Shown here: piece after piece, positions 35,865-44,500 of the stretch
Position numbering within the stretch: position 1 is the stretch's first letter
How the letters are laid out: each line of letters starts with the position of its first letter
Assembly (NCBI GenBank): GCA_936914845.1
Contig: CAKZGE010000003.1
Span: forward strand, 310,001-374,000
Origin: an uncultured Chloracidobacterium sp.
GTDB lineage: Bacteria > Acidobacteriota > Blastocatellia > Pyrinomonadales > Pyrinomonadaceae
Length of the DNA stretch: 64,000 nucleotides
Reading direction: 5' to 3'
Made by a program: the position numbers and the translations under genes
Notes under the pieces: generated by a model
The model's database searches: none
Told to the model about the DNA's origin: nothing
The model's input: only the letters and a program-made list of their open reading frames with translations

Positions 35865-36068
35865 ATGATCGAGGTTCAATACATTTCAGATGCCAGCGGC
35901 AAGCAGGTTGGGGTAATAGTTCCCATTGATCTATGGGAAGAGATCGAATCCGAGAAAGAAACAGCTTATTTGCTAAAAAGCGCAAAGATGAGAGAGCGTA
36001 TCTTGGAAGCTAAAGAGCGCCGTGAAGGGATTCCGTTCGAAGATGTCCGAGAGAAGCTTGGAATTTGA
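35865..36068 (+). CDS. antitoxin of a YoeB-type module
   Basis: A 67-residue protein with a beta-start IEVQYISDASGKQVGVIVPI, then a helical, charged C-terminus (KSAKMRERILEAKERREGIPFEDVREKLG) typical of Phd/YefM-like and related antitoxins that wrap their toxin. The toxin gene overlaps its 3' end by 26 bases. A TAGAAT hexamer ends 6 bases before the ATG. A truncated second copy of its first 13 codons occurs at 36586. Confidence 0.85.
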   Translation: MIEVQYISDASGKQVGVIVPIDLWEEIESEKETAYLLKSAKMRERILEAKERREGIPFEDVREKLGI

Positions 36069-36306
36069 CGTAAATGCGTTCGAAGATCTTGCCTGGTGGA
36101 TAAAAAATGACCGCAGAAAAGCTCTACGTGTCATTGACCTAGTGCTTGCCATCGAGAGCGAACCGTTTACCGGAATCGGGAAGCCCGAACCATTGAAACA
36201 TGATTATTCAGGATGTTGGTCACGCCGAATCGACCAGGAACATCGCATCGTTTACGAAGTCTTTCCGGATAAAATAAGAATTCTCGCTTGCCGCTATCAT
36301 TACTAA
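36043..36306 (+). CDS. Txe/YoeB-family toxin
   Basis: An 87-residue RelE-fold mRNA interferase. LAWWIKNDRRKALRVIDLV, the highly conserved IGKPEPLKHDYSGCWSRRID and EHRIVYEV, and the end RILACRYHY match YoeB, including the catalytic Glu, Arg, His and terminal His-Tyr. It cleaves ribosome-bound mRNA when the antitoxin is lost. Start at 36043 is chosen by comparison with the family; the frame is open to 36022. Its stop codon directly abuts the mqnC-like fragment. Confidence 0.92.
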   Translation: MSERSLEFDVNAFEDLAWWIKNDRRKALRVIDLVLAIESEPFTGIGKPEPLKHDYSGCWSRRIDQEHRIVYEVFPDKIRILACRYHY

Positions 36307-36465
36307 GCGGACGAACGCGACCTAAGATACCAGATCCGCGAAGCTGGTTTCACCCCGCAGCAACGCCATATTCTCTACAACTACGTCAACCGCGACAACT
36401 CAACCGCGCTCGATACCCGAAATTCAATGCCGCTGAAGCAGATCAGCGTCGCTTTCGCGGATTAG
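36307..36465 (+). pseudogene. second, diverged copy of the mqnC 3' end
   Basis: 52 codons plus stop that reproduce the mqnC C-terminus: DERDLRYQIREAGFTPQQR, YNYVNRDNSTALDTRNS and MPLKQISVAFAD. The core TACAACTACGTCAACCGCGA and the following 25 bases are almost identical to mqnC, while flanking codons differ mainly at third positions. There is no start codon or 5' part. It begins immediately after the YoeB stop, in frame with it. Confidence 0.9.
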
Positions 36466-36585
36466 TTTCATGAAAAACAGCAATTAGAACAAGAAAATGT
36501 AAGACAGTATTTCAAACAACATCCTGAGGTAAAACCGCCAATATTATCTACTCTACCTAGTAGGAACCTTTGCTAAAATGTGTTT

Positions 36586-36627
36586 ATGGTCGAAGTTCAA
36601 TACATTTCAGACGTCAGCGGCGAATAA
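36586..36627 (+). pseudogene. truncated second antitoxin start
   Basis: 13 codons, MVEVQYISDVSGE then stop, matching the first 13 codons of the antitoxin at 35865 with only three changes. The preceding bases, including a TAAAAT-like hexamer six bases before the ATG, are also similar. The rest of the antitoxin and its toxin are missing. Confidence 0.85.
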
Positions 36628-36636
36628 TATTTGTTC

Positions 36637-36930
36637 ATGCGAAAGTATAAAATTGACCCGAATAAAGAACAGATAAATTTAAGAAAACATAAGGCAATTT
36701 CACTGCACGAAGCAATTCCGGTGTTTGAAAGCGATAAAAGAGCTTTGACGCTTTTCGATCCAGACCATTCGGAGGACGAATTGAGATATACAACGATTGG
36801 CTTTAATGCAGAGAAAAATCGTATTATCAGAATAACGCATACAGAAGAAGATGACGGAACATTTAACATTATTAGCGTAAGGCGAGCCGATAAATTTCAC
36901 CGAGACCTTTACAACGACCAAGAATTATGA
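36637..36930 (+). CDS. BrnT-like toxin
   Basis: A 97-residue protein with the BrnT pattern: NLRKHKAISLHEAIPVFES, DPDHSEDELRYTTIGF, RIIRITHTEEDDGTFNIISV and RRADKFHRDLY. BrnT toxins are RelE-fold ribonucleases. The ATG at 36637 is preferred over TTG 36631. It overlaps the next gene by 4 bases (ATGA), the usual toxin-first order for this family. Confidence 0.85.
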   Translation: MRKYKIDPNKEQINLRKHKAISLHEAIPVFESDKRALTLFDPDHSEDELRYTTIGFNAEKNRIIRITHTEEDDGTFNIISVRRADKFHRDLYNDQEL

Positions 36931-37148
36931 AAAAAAATCCTAAATATGACCTGTCAACGGCGGTTCGCGGAAAGTACTATGGCGAGAAATTTGTCGAAGT
37001 GCCTTATCGGCTGAGTCCTGCCAGCATCAAACTTTCTGACAACGACGTGAAAATCATTCTTAAAGCATTATCACTAAACTACGAAACGGCCGATAAAGGC
37101 AAGCAGACCATCAAGCGGGTTTATAACAAGCTTGCTGCTACACTTTAG
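36927..37148 (+). CDS. probable antitoxin partner of the BrnT-like toxin
   Basis: A 73-residue protein. The start, NPKYDLSTAVRGKYYGEKF, resembles the (Y)DxSKAxRGKFY opening of many BrnT-linked antitoxins. The C-terminus (SDNDVKIILKALSLNYETAD) does not look like the usual ribbon-helix-helix, so DNA binding is uncertain. Overlap with the toxin gene supports a functional pair. Confidence 0.72.
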   Translation: MKKNPKYDLSTAVRGKYYGEKFVEVPYRLSPASIKLSDNDVKIILKALSLNYETADKGKQTIKRVYNKLAATL

Positions 37149-37337
37149 GGCCGGAGACTTCGCAACTGGCAAATAGAACAAAAAGAATTTGTCTTTAAGC
37201 GCGTACGCTCATCGTCGATAGTTCAAGAACTCAAAATAGACTTTCAAAGGGAAAGTTCCAACGCTAACCAACATTGATTAGCTCGGTTTTCAACGTTAAT
37301 TCCATCTATTTAACTACCACAGACCCCAAAATAAAAC

Positions 37338-37370
37338 AAAAAAATTCCCGGCCGTCCCACGGGCCGGGAA
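37338..37370 (-). terminator. terminator of the TlpA-like gene
   Basis: Minus-strand stem TTCCCGGCC/GGCCGGGAA (9 bp) followed by seven T on that strand. A second perfect hairpin, GAGAGAG-GCG-CTCTCTC at 37377-37393, lies between it and the stop codon. The gap 37149-37403 holds no other feature. Confidence 0.88.
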
Positions 37371-37403
37371 GCAGTAGAGAGAGGCGCTCTCTCATGAAGA
37401 ACT

Positions 37404-37904
37404 TTACAGAAGGCTTGCGATCTGCGAATCAATATTCGCGGTTTTGTCCCAACCATCTGATCGCAGCCGGATAGAACCTTGCTTGTCTATCAAAAAATAT
37501 GATGGAAAGCCCATATTGATATTGCCGGCCCCGTCCATATCGGCATATTTCAGAACAATTCCGAAACTGTTCGGCAAAATATCAAAGACGAAAGGGTTTT
37601 TACGGAGATAAGGTTCAACCTTTACCTCGTTTTCCATGGTCGCCGCCAAAAAAACAACATCTTTTCCGCGATAGCGTTCCGCGACCTGATTCAATTTCGG
37701 TATCTCACTATGGCAGATCGCGCAACGTGTGGACCAAAATGTCAAAACTACTACCTTCCCCTGCAATTCTTTGATGCTCAACTGTTTTCCGCTCAGGGTT
37801 TGGGCCGAAAAATCAGGAGCCTCCGTTCCTACACGCAGCTTTTGTTGGGCCATTGAACCCAAAGCCATCGTTAATAGTAATGCTGCAAAGAAAAAATATC
37901 TCAT
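37404..37904 (-). CDS. TlpA-like thioredoxin-fold protein
   Basis: A 166-residue exported protein with a signal peptide ending at SMA, the redoxin start VGTEAPDFSAQTLSGKQLSI, the active site FWSTRCAICHSEIPKL (Cys-x-x-Cys), and the cis-Pro loop GFPSYFLIDKQG. It likely reduces or isomerises disulfides or serves cytochrome maturation outside the cytoplasm. Monocistronic, divergent from recF. Confidence 0.9.
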   Translation of the reverse strand: MRYFFFAALLLTMALGSMAQQKLRVGTEAPDFSAQTLSGKQLSIKELQGKVVVLTFWSTRCAICHSEIPKLNQVAERYRGKDVVFLAATMENEVKVEPYLRKNPFVFDILPNSFGIVLKYADMDGAGNINMGFPSYFLIDKQGSIRLRSDGWDKTANIDSQIASLL

Positions 37905-38060
37905 TTCGAACTGTGTTGTGAGAGGTTTATATTTGTAAAAGCGTGTTTAACGCTCATAACTATATACACATCGAATGGAGGGGATCATCCAGAAATATCC
38001 TTAACAAATTTCGTGCCGCAGCAATAATTTTTCCACGGCCCTGCGTGCTAGTATGGAAAT

Positions 38061-39158
38061 GTGCAGCTCGAAAGCTTAAAAACAGTTGGTTTCCGCAATT
38101 TAGCGGGTTCTGTGGAACTTGGAAATGGCCGGAATATACTTCTCGGAGAAAATGGACAAGGTAAAACGAATTGGCTTGAATCCGTACACATCCTCGCAAC
38201 TGCGCGCTCTTTTCGTACAACGCGATTATCAGAAACGATCAATTTCGATACATCTCAAGCGGTGCTGAATGGAATGGTTCGCCGTACGGCCGGAATAGTC
38301 CGGGAACTGACGGCCGTTTTAGAAGCCAGTACGAAAGCATTTTCCGTCAATGGGAAAAAGGAATCCATTCAAAGGTATTTGGGACAGATGCATTCAGTGG
38401 TCTTCAATGCTGATGAATTAGAGATAATTCGCGGCCAACCGGACTCACGGCGGCGCTTTCTAGATGCGGCGATCGTTTCGATCCACCCACCTTTTGTTCA
38501 GACGCTCTCAGATTATGCTCGTGTAATTCGGCAAAAGAATTCGCTGCTGCAAACGGCCAAGGCGGGCGAATATTCGCTCGAAAAGACCGCGGAGCTGCTG
38601 GCTCCATGGAACGAACAGTTGATCGTACATGCCTCTCGCATTCACCGTTCACGCTTGCGTTATGTAAGCCGGTTGAATGAGGTCCTCGAAAAGAAACTAT
38701 TTGACCGCGAAGAGGTATCAATTCGCTATCGATCGGCTCTTGAAGGCAAGGGAGACATCTCAGAATTTGATCAACTTTTAAGTGAGCGGCTCGCGTTGCG
38801 AATTCCGGCAGAGATGGCCGCAGGCCATTCCCTGATAGGCCCGCACCGTGATGACCTGGACATCTTCTTCGATGGGCGAGACCTCCGCAAATTCGGGTCT
38901 GCCGGCCAACAACGAAGTGCCTTGCTTCTGATGCAGTTGGCGAACATATCCGTGTACTATGCTCAACAAAACGAATATCCGATCTTTCTATTGGATGACA
39001 TAGATGCCGAACTCGACTTTCGCCGCATCGGCCGGCTGTTGGAATATTTGGATGGCAAGACACAAACGATAATCACTACCTCGAAAGAATCTTTCAAAGA
39101 CGAATTCGGATCCGGGGCAAAGATCTTGCGGGTTCGAAACGGCCGTGCAGAATCTTAA
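38061..39158 (+). CDS. recF: DNA replication and repair protein RecF
   Basis: A 365-residue SMC-like ATPase. Walker A GENGQGKTN (residues 29-37), RecF-specific SVVFNADELEIIRG and RRRFLDAAI, signature SAGQQRSALLLMQLA and Walker B FLLDDIDAELDFRR. It loads RecA at gaps with RecO and RecR. The start is GTG 38061, with a TAGTAT hexamer ending 6 bases before it. It is about 26 kb from dnaN rather than adjacent. Its 3' end overlaps mnmA tail to tail by 4 bases. Confidence 0.96.
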   Translation: MQLESLKTVGFRNLAGSVELGNGRNILLGENGQGKTNWLESVHILATARSFRTTRLSETINFDTSQAVLNGMVRRTAGIVRELTAVLEASTKAFSVNGKKESIQRYLGQMHSVVFNADELEIIRGQPDSRRRFLDAAIVSIHPPFVQTLSDYARVIRQKNSLLQTAKAGEYSLEKTAELLAPWNEQLIVHASRIHRSRLRYVSRLNEVLEKKLFDREEVSIRYRSALEGKGDISEFDQLLSERLALRIPAEMAAGHSLIGPHRDDLDIFFDGRDLRKFGSAGQQRSALLLMQLANISVYYAQQNEYPIFLLDDIDAELDFRRIGRLLEYLDGKTQTIITTSKESFKDEFGSGAKILRVRNGRAES

Positions 39159-40264
39159 CCGCGCTCGATCCAACCTCCGCCAACAACTTCTTCACCATTA
39201 TAAAAAATGGTAGCTTGGCCGGGTGTTATAGCTCGTTGGGGCGAATCAAACACGATGCGGGCGCGACCATCGTCCAACGGATGGATCGAAGCAATAGCCG
39301 GCTCGTGGCGGTAACGCACCTTTACCTCACAGCGAAGAGGGTTTGCGGGGCGGTCAAAGGCGATCCAATTAACACCTTTGGCTGTAAATTCGAGCGTTTC
39401 CAATTCCTCTATCTCGCCGACGACAATTCGATTTTTGGCCCGTTCGATCTGAACTACATATAGCGGTTTTTCGTGGGCAATGCCCAAACCCCGCCGCTGG
39501 CCGATCGTATAGCGATGAATGCCGGAATGGGCACCGACGGTTTCTCCTTCCGAGTTCACAATATCCCCGCCCGTCGGCATCTCGTCGGTGCGGCCTTCGT
39601 GTTCGAGATAGCGGTCGATAAATTCGGAATATTTTCCATTGGGCACAAAACAGATCTCTTGCGATTCCTGCTTTTCCGCTACATTCAACCCCGCATCGCG
39701 GGCGATATCCCGAACCTCCGTCTTTTCCATTTCACCGAGCGGAAACATTGACCGCGAGAGCTGTTCTTGGTTCAGCTCCCACAAAAAGTAGCTTTGATCT
39801 TTCCAATGGTTGCGACCGCGAAAAAGTCGATACCTGTCGGCGGCCGCGTCGTATTCCACGCGCGCGTAATGGCCCGTCGCAACTTTTTCGCAGCCTAGCG
39901 ACAAAGCCATTTTATCGAGCGAAGCAAATTTTAGCCGCGAATTGCACGCGACACACGGTATCGGTGTTTCGCCGGAAAGATAAGCTTGGATAAAAGGTTC
40001 CACGACGGAATTTTCAAATTCCTTTTCCAGATTCAAAACGTAAAATGGAATGTCGAGCGAAGATGCTACTCTCCGAGCGTCGTAAACATCATCCAAAGAG
40101 CAGCATCGCGAAGGGAGCGGGTCGCCATTTTCGTCAATGTTTATACCCCTCCGCTGATTCCACAACTGCATCGTAAAGCCAACCAAATCGTGGCCTTGTT
40201 CTTTCAAAAGTGCGGCCGCCGATGATGAATCGACACCGCCGCTCATTGCTACTGCGATCTTCAT
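39155..40264 (-). CDS. mnmA: tRNA-specific 2-thiouridylase MnmA
   Basis: A 369-residue enzyme. The PP-loop is AVAMSGGVDSSSAAALL at the N-terminus; catalytic Cys residues are in PCVACNSRLKF and ESQEICFVP; GQRRGLGIAHEKPLYV and the C-terminal beta-barrel complete the family pattern. It thiolates U34 of tRNAs for Lys, Glu and Gln. The open frame runs to 40327, but ATG 40264 is the proper start, with AAGG upstream and a TATACT -10-like element about 16 bases further. It acts on the same wobble base as MnmE encoded at 51 kb. Confidence 0.97.
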   Translation of the reverse strand: MKIAVAMSGGVDSSSAAALLKEQGHDLVGFTMQLWNQRRGINIDENGDPLPSRCCSLDDVYDARRVASSLDIPFYVLNLEKEFENSVVEPFIQAYLSGETPIPCVACNSRLKFASLDKMALSLGCEKVATGHYARVEYDAAADRYRLFRGRNHWKDQSYFLWELNQEQLSRSMFPLGEMEKTEVRDIARDAGLNVAEKQESQEICFVPNGKYSEFIDRYLEHEGRTDEMPTGGDIVNSEGETVGAHSGIHRYTIGQRRGLGIAHEKPLYVVQIERAKNRIVVGEIEELETLEFTAKGVNWIAFDRPANPLRCEVKVRYRHEPAIASIHPLDDGRARIVFDSPQRAITPGQATIFYNGEEVVGGGWIERG

Positions 40265-40519
40265 TGTTACCTTGTCTTTTAGTATAACGTTCCGGAGCAA
40301 AGGTTGGAAATAATGTTGGTTTGACATTTGAGGTCGGGGATAAAAATTGCGCCAACAAAGATGTTCTGTTAATCTTCAAAATTATGTATATTGCATTCCT
40401 TTAATTTCCAGCGTCATCTCTAGGTCACGATGCTCTATTTCCCATAAGCATTGTTCGGCCTTACCTCTTAGCGTCATTCTGTGTCGCTTTTCATCGGTAT
40501 TTTAGCAAAAGGAATATTT

Positions 40520-41947
40520 ATGTCTTTAGATAATGGTGCTGTGCCTGCGCAGCAAGATGCGGATACGTTTTGGTCGGTCGCAAAGGAAGCCTTTATGGGT
40601 TCTGAACGAGATCTGACCAAGGGTTCGGTGTTGGTCGCGATCGTGATCTTGGCTGTTCCGATGATCCTCGAGATGCTAATGGAAGGCATTTTCGCGATCG
40701 TCGATATATTTTTCGTGGCTAAATTGGGTGCGGTATCGGTTACCGTAGTTGGCTTGACGGAGGCGATGCTGGCGCTGGTGTATGCGGTAGGTATCGGATT
40801 GAGCATCGGGGCGACGGCGACCGTTTCGCGGCGGTTCGGGGAAAAGGATCCAGACGGGGCGGCCCGGGCCGCAGTTCACGTGATCTATCTGGGATTGATC
40901 GTCTCAGCGATAATGGGCGTAGCCGGAGTAGTGTTTTCAGAGCAAATATTGCGTCTTTTGGGGGCAAGCGATGCAGTAGTGGCTGAGGGGACGCTTTTTA
41001 TGCAAATAATGCTCGGCAGCAATGCGGTGATCGTGTTTCTCTTTTTGCTGAATGCGATCTTTCGCGGAGCAGGTGATGCGGCGATCGCGATGAGGGTCCT
41101 TGCATTGGCCAACGGGCTGAATATAATTTTGGCTCCCTGTTTCATTTTTGGTGTTGGGCCTTTTCCGGAACTCGGGGTCACCGGTGCCGCTGTCGGCACT
41201 TCAATAGGCCGCGGAGCGGGTGTAGTCTTTGCTGCGTGGAACCTATTCTTTCGCAGTCGCGGACGCATTGCCATAAGACGAGAGCACTGGGGGTTTGACA
41301 GCGCCATTCTGCGCGGCATTGCGAAGATCTCTTCTACGGCGGTTTTACAGCTATTGATCGGTACGGCAAGTTGGAGCGTTCTCGCTCGTGTAGTTGCCGG
41401 TTTTGGCGAAGTTGCCGTAGCCGGCTATGTGATCGGCTTTCGGATAATGATCTTTGTATTTCTGCCGTGCGCGGGATTGGCCAATGCTGCGGCAACAATG
41501 GTCGGACAAAATCTCGGTGCCGAAAGGCCGGACCGGGCAGAACGCGCTGTATGGGTCGCCGGTTGTATAAATGCGGTCTTTTTAGGTTCGATCGGTGTAT
41601 TTTTTGTGTTGTTCTCAACGGAATTGGTTTCGTTGTTCACTACCGAACCGGCAGTTCTTGCGTACGGCTCCGATTGCTTACATGTTATTTCTTACGGGTT
41701 TATCTTCTACGCCTTTGGCATGGTTTTGGAAAGTTCGTTCAACGGGGCCGGAGATACGATTACGCCGACCATACTGAACTTTTTTATCTTTTGGGTATTT
41801 GAAATACCGCTGGCATATCTTTTGGCATACCACTTCTCTTGGGGGCCGCATGGGGTCTTTTGGGCAATAACCATTGCCTTTTCATTGCTGGCCGTAATAG
41901 CCGCATTTTTGTTCAAGCGGGGCAAATGGAAGCTTAAGGTCGTATAA
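40520..41947 (+). CDS. MATE family efflux transporter
   Basis: A 475-residue protein with about 12 membrane helices. The first conserved MATE segment is ILAVPMILEMLMEGIFAIVD, followed by VAKLGAVSVTVVGLTEAM; the second half repeats the pattern with ISSTAVLQLLIGTASWSVLA. It exports cationic or organic compounds using Na+ or H+. ATG 40520 has AAGGAA upstream; the frame is open from a GTG at 40481. Confidence 0.93.
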   Translation: MSLDNGAVPAQQDADTFWSVAKEAFMGSERDLTKGSVLVAIVILAVPMILEMLMEGIFAIVDIFFVAKLGAVSVTVVGLTEAMLALVYAVGIGLSIGATATVSRRFGEKDPDGAARAAVHVIYLGLIVSAIMGVAGVVFSEQILRLLGASDAVVAEGTLFMQIMLGSNAVIVFLFLLNAIFRGAGDAAIAMRVLALANGLNIILAPCFIFGVGPFPELGVTGAAVGTSIGRGAGVVFAAWNLFFRSRGRIAIRREHWGFDSAILRGIAKISSTAVLQLLIGTASWSVLARVVAGFGEVAVAGYVIGFRIMIFVFLPCAGLANAAATMVGQNLGAERPDRAERAVWVAGCINAVFLGSIGVFFVLFSTELVSLFTTEPAVLAYGSDCLHVISYGFIFYAFGMVLESSFNGAGDTITPTILNFFIFWVFEIPLAYLLAYHFSWGPHGVFWAITIAFSLLAVIAAFLFKRGKWKLKVV

Positions 41948-41995
41948 TCTCACCCAAAAGTATGAATGGCGTTTCATCCCTTTGGTGGCAAAGAT

Positions 41996-42045
41996 AGCCG
42001 GGTTAGCTAGAGAGAAGTTCTCGTCGTTTGCCCGGCTTCTCTCTA
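41996..42045. repeat. two interleaved inverted repeats between the MATE gene and thrA
   Basis: AGCCGGG (41996-42002) pairs with CCCGGCT (42031-42037), and TAGAGAGAAG (42008-42017) pairs with CTTCTCTCTA (42036-42045). The arms alternate and share two bases, so they are either alternative hairpins or a pseudoknot-like fold. No T-run follows. Located between convergent genes; may stop transcription from either side. Confidence 0.7.
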
Positions 42046-42052
42046 AACGCAT

Positions 42053-44494
42053 TTAAGCCCGTGCCGTTCTGATGATGTCTGCGAAAACGCCGGCGGCCGT
42101 TACATCTGCCCCGGCACCTGCTCCTTTTACGACCAACGGCTGTATTGCGTAGCGGTTCGTGTAGAACATGACGGCATTATCTTTTCCGGAAAGATCAGCG
42201 AAATTATGGTCCGGGTCGATCGATCGCAATCCTACTGACGCTTTCCCATCATCAAGTGTGGCAATATATTTCAGCGACCTTCCGCTTGCAGCGGCCGAAT
42301 CGAATAAGCGCCGGAAATGGTCTTCCTGGCGAAGCATCTCAGCGTAAAAATCTTCCACCGTTCCCGCAAAACAGGCTTCGGGCAAAAACGGGTCGTTGTC
42401 TATGTCGCTCAATTCCATGGCATAGCCGGCTTCGCGGGCAAGAATTAGGATCTTGCGAGCGACGTCCGTTCCGGAAAGATCCAGCCGCGGATCCGGTTCG
42501 GTGTAACCTTCTTGTTGAGCTTGCCGCACGATCTCGGCAAAGCTGCGGGTGCCGTCATAATTATTGAAAACGAAATTCAGTGTACCGGAAAGTACAGCAT
42601 CTATCCGCCGGATCTCATCACCGCTGCTCATCAGGTCGTTGAGCGTATTTATTACCGGCAGCCCCGCTCCTACATTGGTCTCGAACAGGAAGTTCGTATT
42701 GAATTCCCGCGACGTGTTTTTCAATTCCAGATAGCTTTGATATGAAGATGAAGCAGCGATCTTATTGCAGGCGACAATAGAGACACTTCGTTTAAGCAAG
42801 GCTTCGTACATCGGGACAACGCCCGGATCTGCGGTCACGTCCACAAAAACCGAATTTCTCAGGTTTTTATCAATTATCGCCGAGCCCATCTGCTCCGGCG
42901 GCATTTCCTCGCTATTCGCCATCACATCTTCCCAAATATCAAGCTCAATGCCGTCTTCTTGGATCACTAATCGACGGCTGTTTGCTAACCCGATAACCCG
43001 CAAATTCAGTCGTAAATTTTCAAGAAGATAGCGATGCTGGAGTCTTATCTGGTCCAACAAACGGCGACCGACGTTTCCGGTACCGGCAATATATAGATTG
43101 ATCTGTTTTACGCCGCCGGAGAAAAATTCTTCGTGTAATGTGTTGACGGCTTTCCGAACGTCTGCCGAATTAATGATCGCAGAAATATTCCTTTCCGAAG
43201 AACCTTGTGCGATAGCATGTATGTTGATCCCGTTTTGACCGAGCGTTGTGAACATTTTACCGCTCACACCGGTGTGCTGCTTCATTTTGTCGCCAACCAA
43301 AGCGAGTATTGACAGCCCGGTCTCAACACGCAGCGGTTCGATCTTGCCAACCGCGATCTCTTGTTCAAACTCCGCATCGACGGCCTCTTTGGCCGTGTCG
43401 CCGAAACGTTCTTCGACCGCTACGGAGATCGAATGTTCGCTGGAGCTTTGGGTGATCAGGATGACATTGATCATCGCCTGTGAAAGCGCATCAAAAAGTC
43501 GCTTGGAAAAACCCGGAATTCCAACCATGCCGCTTCCTTCCAGATTGAGCACACTGATCTTGTCAATGCTGGTAATACCGCGGATCACGTCTTTTTCATC
43601 CGCCGATTCAGATTCGACCAAGGTTCCTTCGTCTTCCGGAGCGAACGTGTTTTTTATAAGCAATGGAATACCCTTTGCCATCACCGGATGGATCGTCGGC
43701 GGATATATGACCTTTGCACCAAAATGTGAAAGCTCCATCGCTTCGCGATAGGTAATGCGCGGAATTCGATGGACTTTACGAACAAAACGCGGATCGGCCG
43801 ACATCATTCCGCTAACGTCTGTCCAGATCTCCAGCAGTTTGGCATCAACCGCTGCCGCGGCGATCGCCGCTGTGTAATCAGAACCGCCGCGTCCAAGGGT
43901 GGTGGTCGCACCGCTTTTATCCGAAGAGATGAACCCCGGAAGGATGAAGATATCTGTGTTGGTGCCAAAGGCCGCCTGCATCTGGTCAGAAGTAACGCCC
44001 ATATCAACAGAGGCTGAACCAAAGGTTGAATTCGTTCTGATCAGGCGGCGGCTGTCTAGCCACAAATTCGCGATTCCCTTCGATTCGAGCATGGCGGAAA
44101 CCATTCTGCTTGATGCCAATTCGCCAAAGCTTACAATGCGGTCGAGAGTTCGCGAGCTAAGTTCTCGAAGCAAATAGACGCCTACGCACAAATTCTTGAG
44201 TTCGCTGACAATGGTATCGATAAAATCGCTTAAGGCCGCCGGCGGATTGTCATGAAAAAGTTCAGCAATGGTGCGGCGGTGGTCTTTGGCGATGTCTTCT
44301 ATCTTTTCGTCGAAACCGTCATCACCGTCCTTTGCCATGTTCGCGGCTCGAATTAGACGGTCGGTCGTTCCCTGCATTGCCGATAGCACAACGATCAAGC
44401 GCCCGCTTTCTTTGGCGGCCATCACTATATCGATCACCTTGCTGATGTTTTCCGGACCGCCTACCGAAGAACCGCCGAATTTTAGAACTTTCAT
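42053..44494 (-). CDS. thrA: bifunctional aspartate kinase / homoserine dehydrogenase I
   Basis: An 813-residue fusion. The kinase begins MKVLKFGGSSVGGPENI and includes GRGGSDYTAAI; a pair of ACT regulatory domains follows (VLNLEGSGMVGIPGFS, ILALVGDKMKQHTGVSG); homoserine dehydrogenase starts near residue 470 with YIAGTGNVGRRLLDQI and contains GTLNFVFNNYDGTRSFAEIV and EPDPRLDLSGTDVARK. It performs the first and third steps from aspartate to threonine/methionine, probably under threonine feedback. It starts 6 bases after thrC and is co-transcribed with it. Confidence 0.97.
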   Translation of the reverse strand: MKVLKFGGSSVGGPENISKVIDIVMAAKESGRLIVVLSAMQGTTDRLIRAANMAKDGDDGFDEKIEDIAKDHRRTIAELFHDNPPAALSDFIDTIVSELKNLCVGVYLLRELSSRTLDRIVSFGELASSRMVSAMLESKGIANLWLDSRRLIRTNSTFGSASVDMGVTSDQMQAAFGTNTDIFILPGFISSDKSGATTTLGRGGSDYTAAIAAAAVDAKLLEIWTDVSGMMSADPRFVRKVHRIPRITYREAMELSHFGAKVIYPPTIHPVMAKGIPLLIKNTFAPEDEGTLVESESADEKDVIRGITSIDKISVLNLEGSGMVGIPGFSKRLFDALSQAMINVILITQSSSEHSISVAVEERFGDTAKEAVDAEFEQEIAVGKIEPLRVETGLSILALVGDKMKQHTGVSGKMFTTLGQNGINIHAIAQGSSERNISAIINSADVRKAVNTLHEEFFSGGVKQINLYIAGTGNVGRRLLDQIRLQHRYLLENLRLNLRVIGLANSRRLVIQEDGIELDIWEDVMANSEEMPPEQMGSAIIDKNLRNSVFVDVTADPGVVPMYEALLKRSVSIVACNKIAASSSYQSYLELKNTSREFNTNFLFETNVGAGLPVINTLNDLMSSGDEIRRIDAVLSGTLNFVFNNYDGTRSFAEIVRQAQQEGYTEPDPRLDLSGTDVARKILILAREAGYAMELSDIDNDPFLPEACFAGTVEDFYAEMLRQEDHFRRLFDSAAASGRSLKYIATLDDGKASVGLRSIDPDHNFADLSGKDNAVMFYTNRYAIQPLVVKGAGAGADVTAAGVFADIIRTARA

Positions 44495-44500
44495 AAGAAT

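Noticed and set aside
36307..36465. Small expressed protein from the second mqnC 3' end
   Set aside because: No start codon or ribosome site; clear homology to an internal part of mqnC marks it as a fragment.
37149..37403. tRNA or other structured RNA gene
   Set aside because: Only two terminator-type hairpins are present; no cloverleaf or known RNA pattern was found here or in the other intergenic gaps.
38404..39063. 219-codon minus-strand open frame
   Set aside because: Antisense to recF, whose ATPase motifs are intact; the translated product has no recognisable domain.
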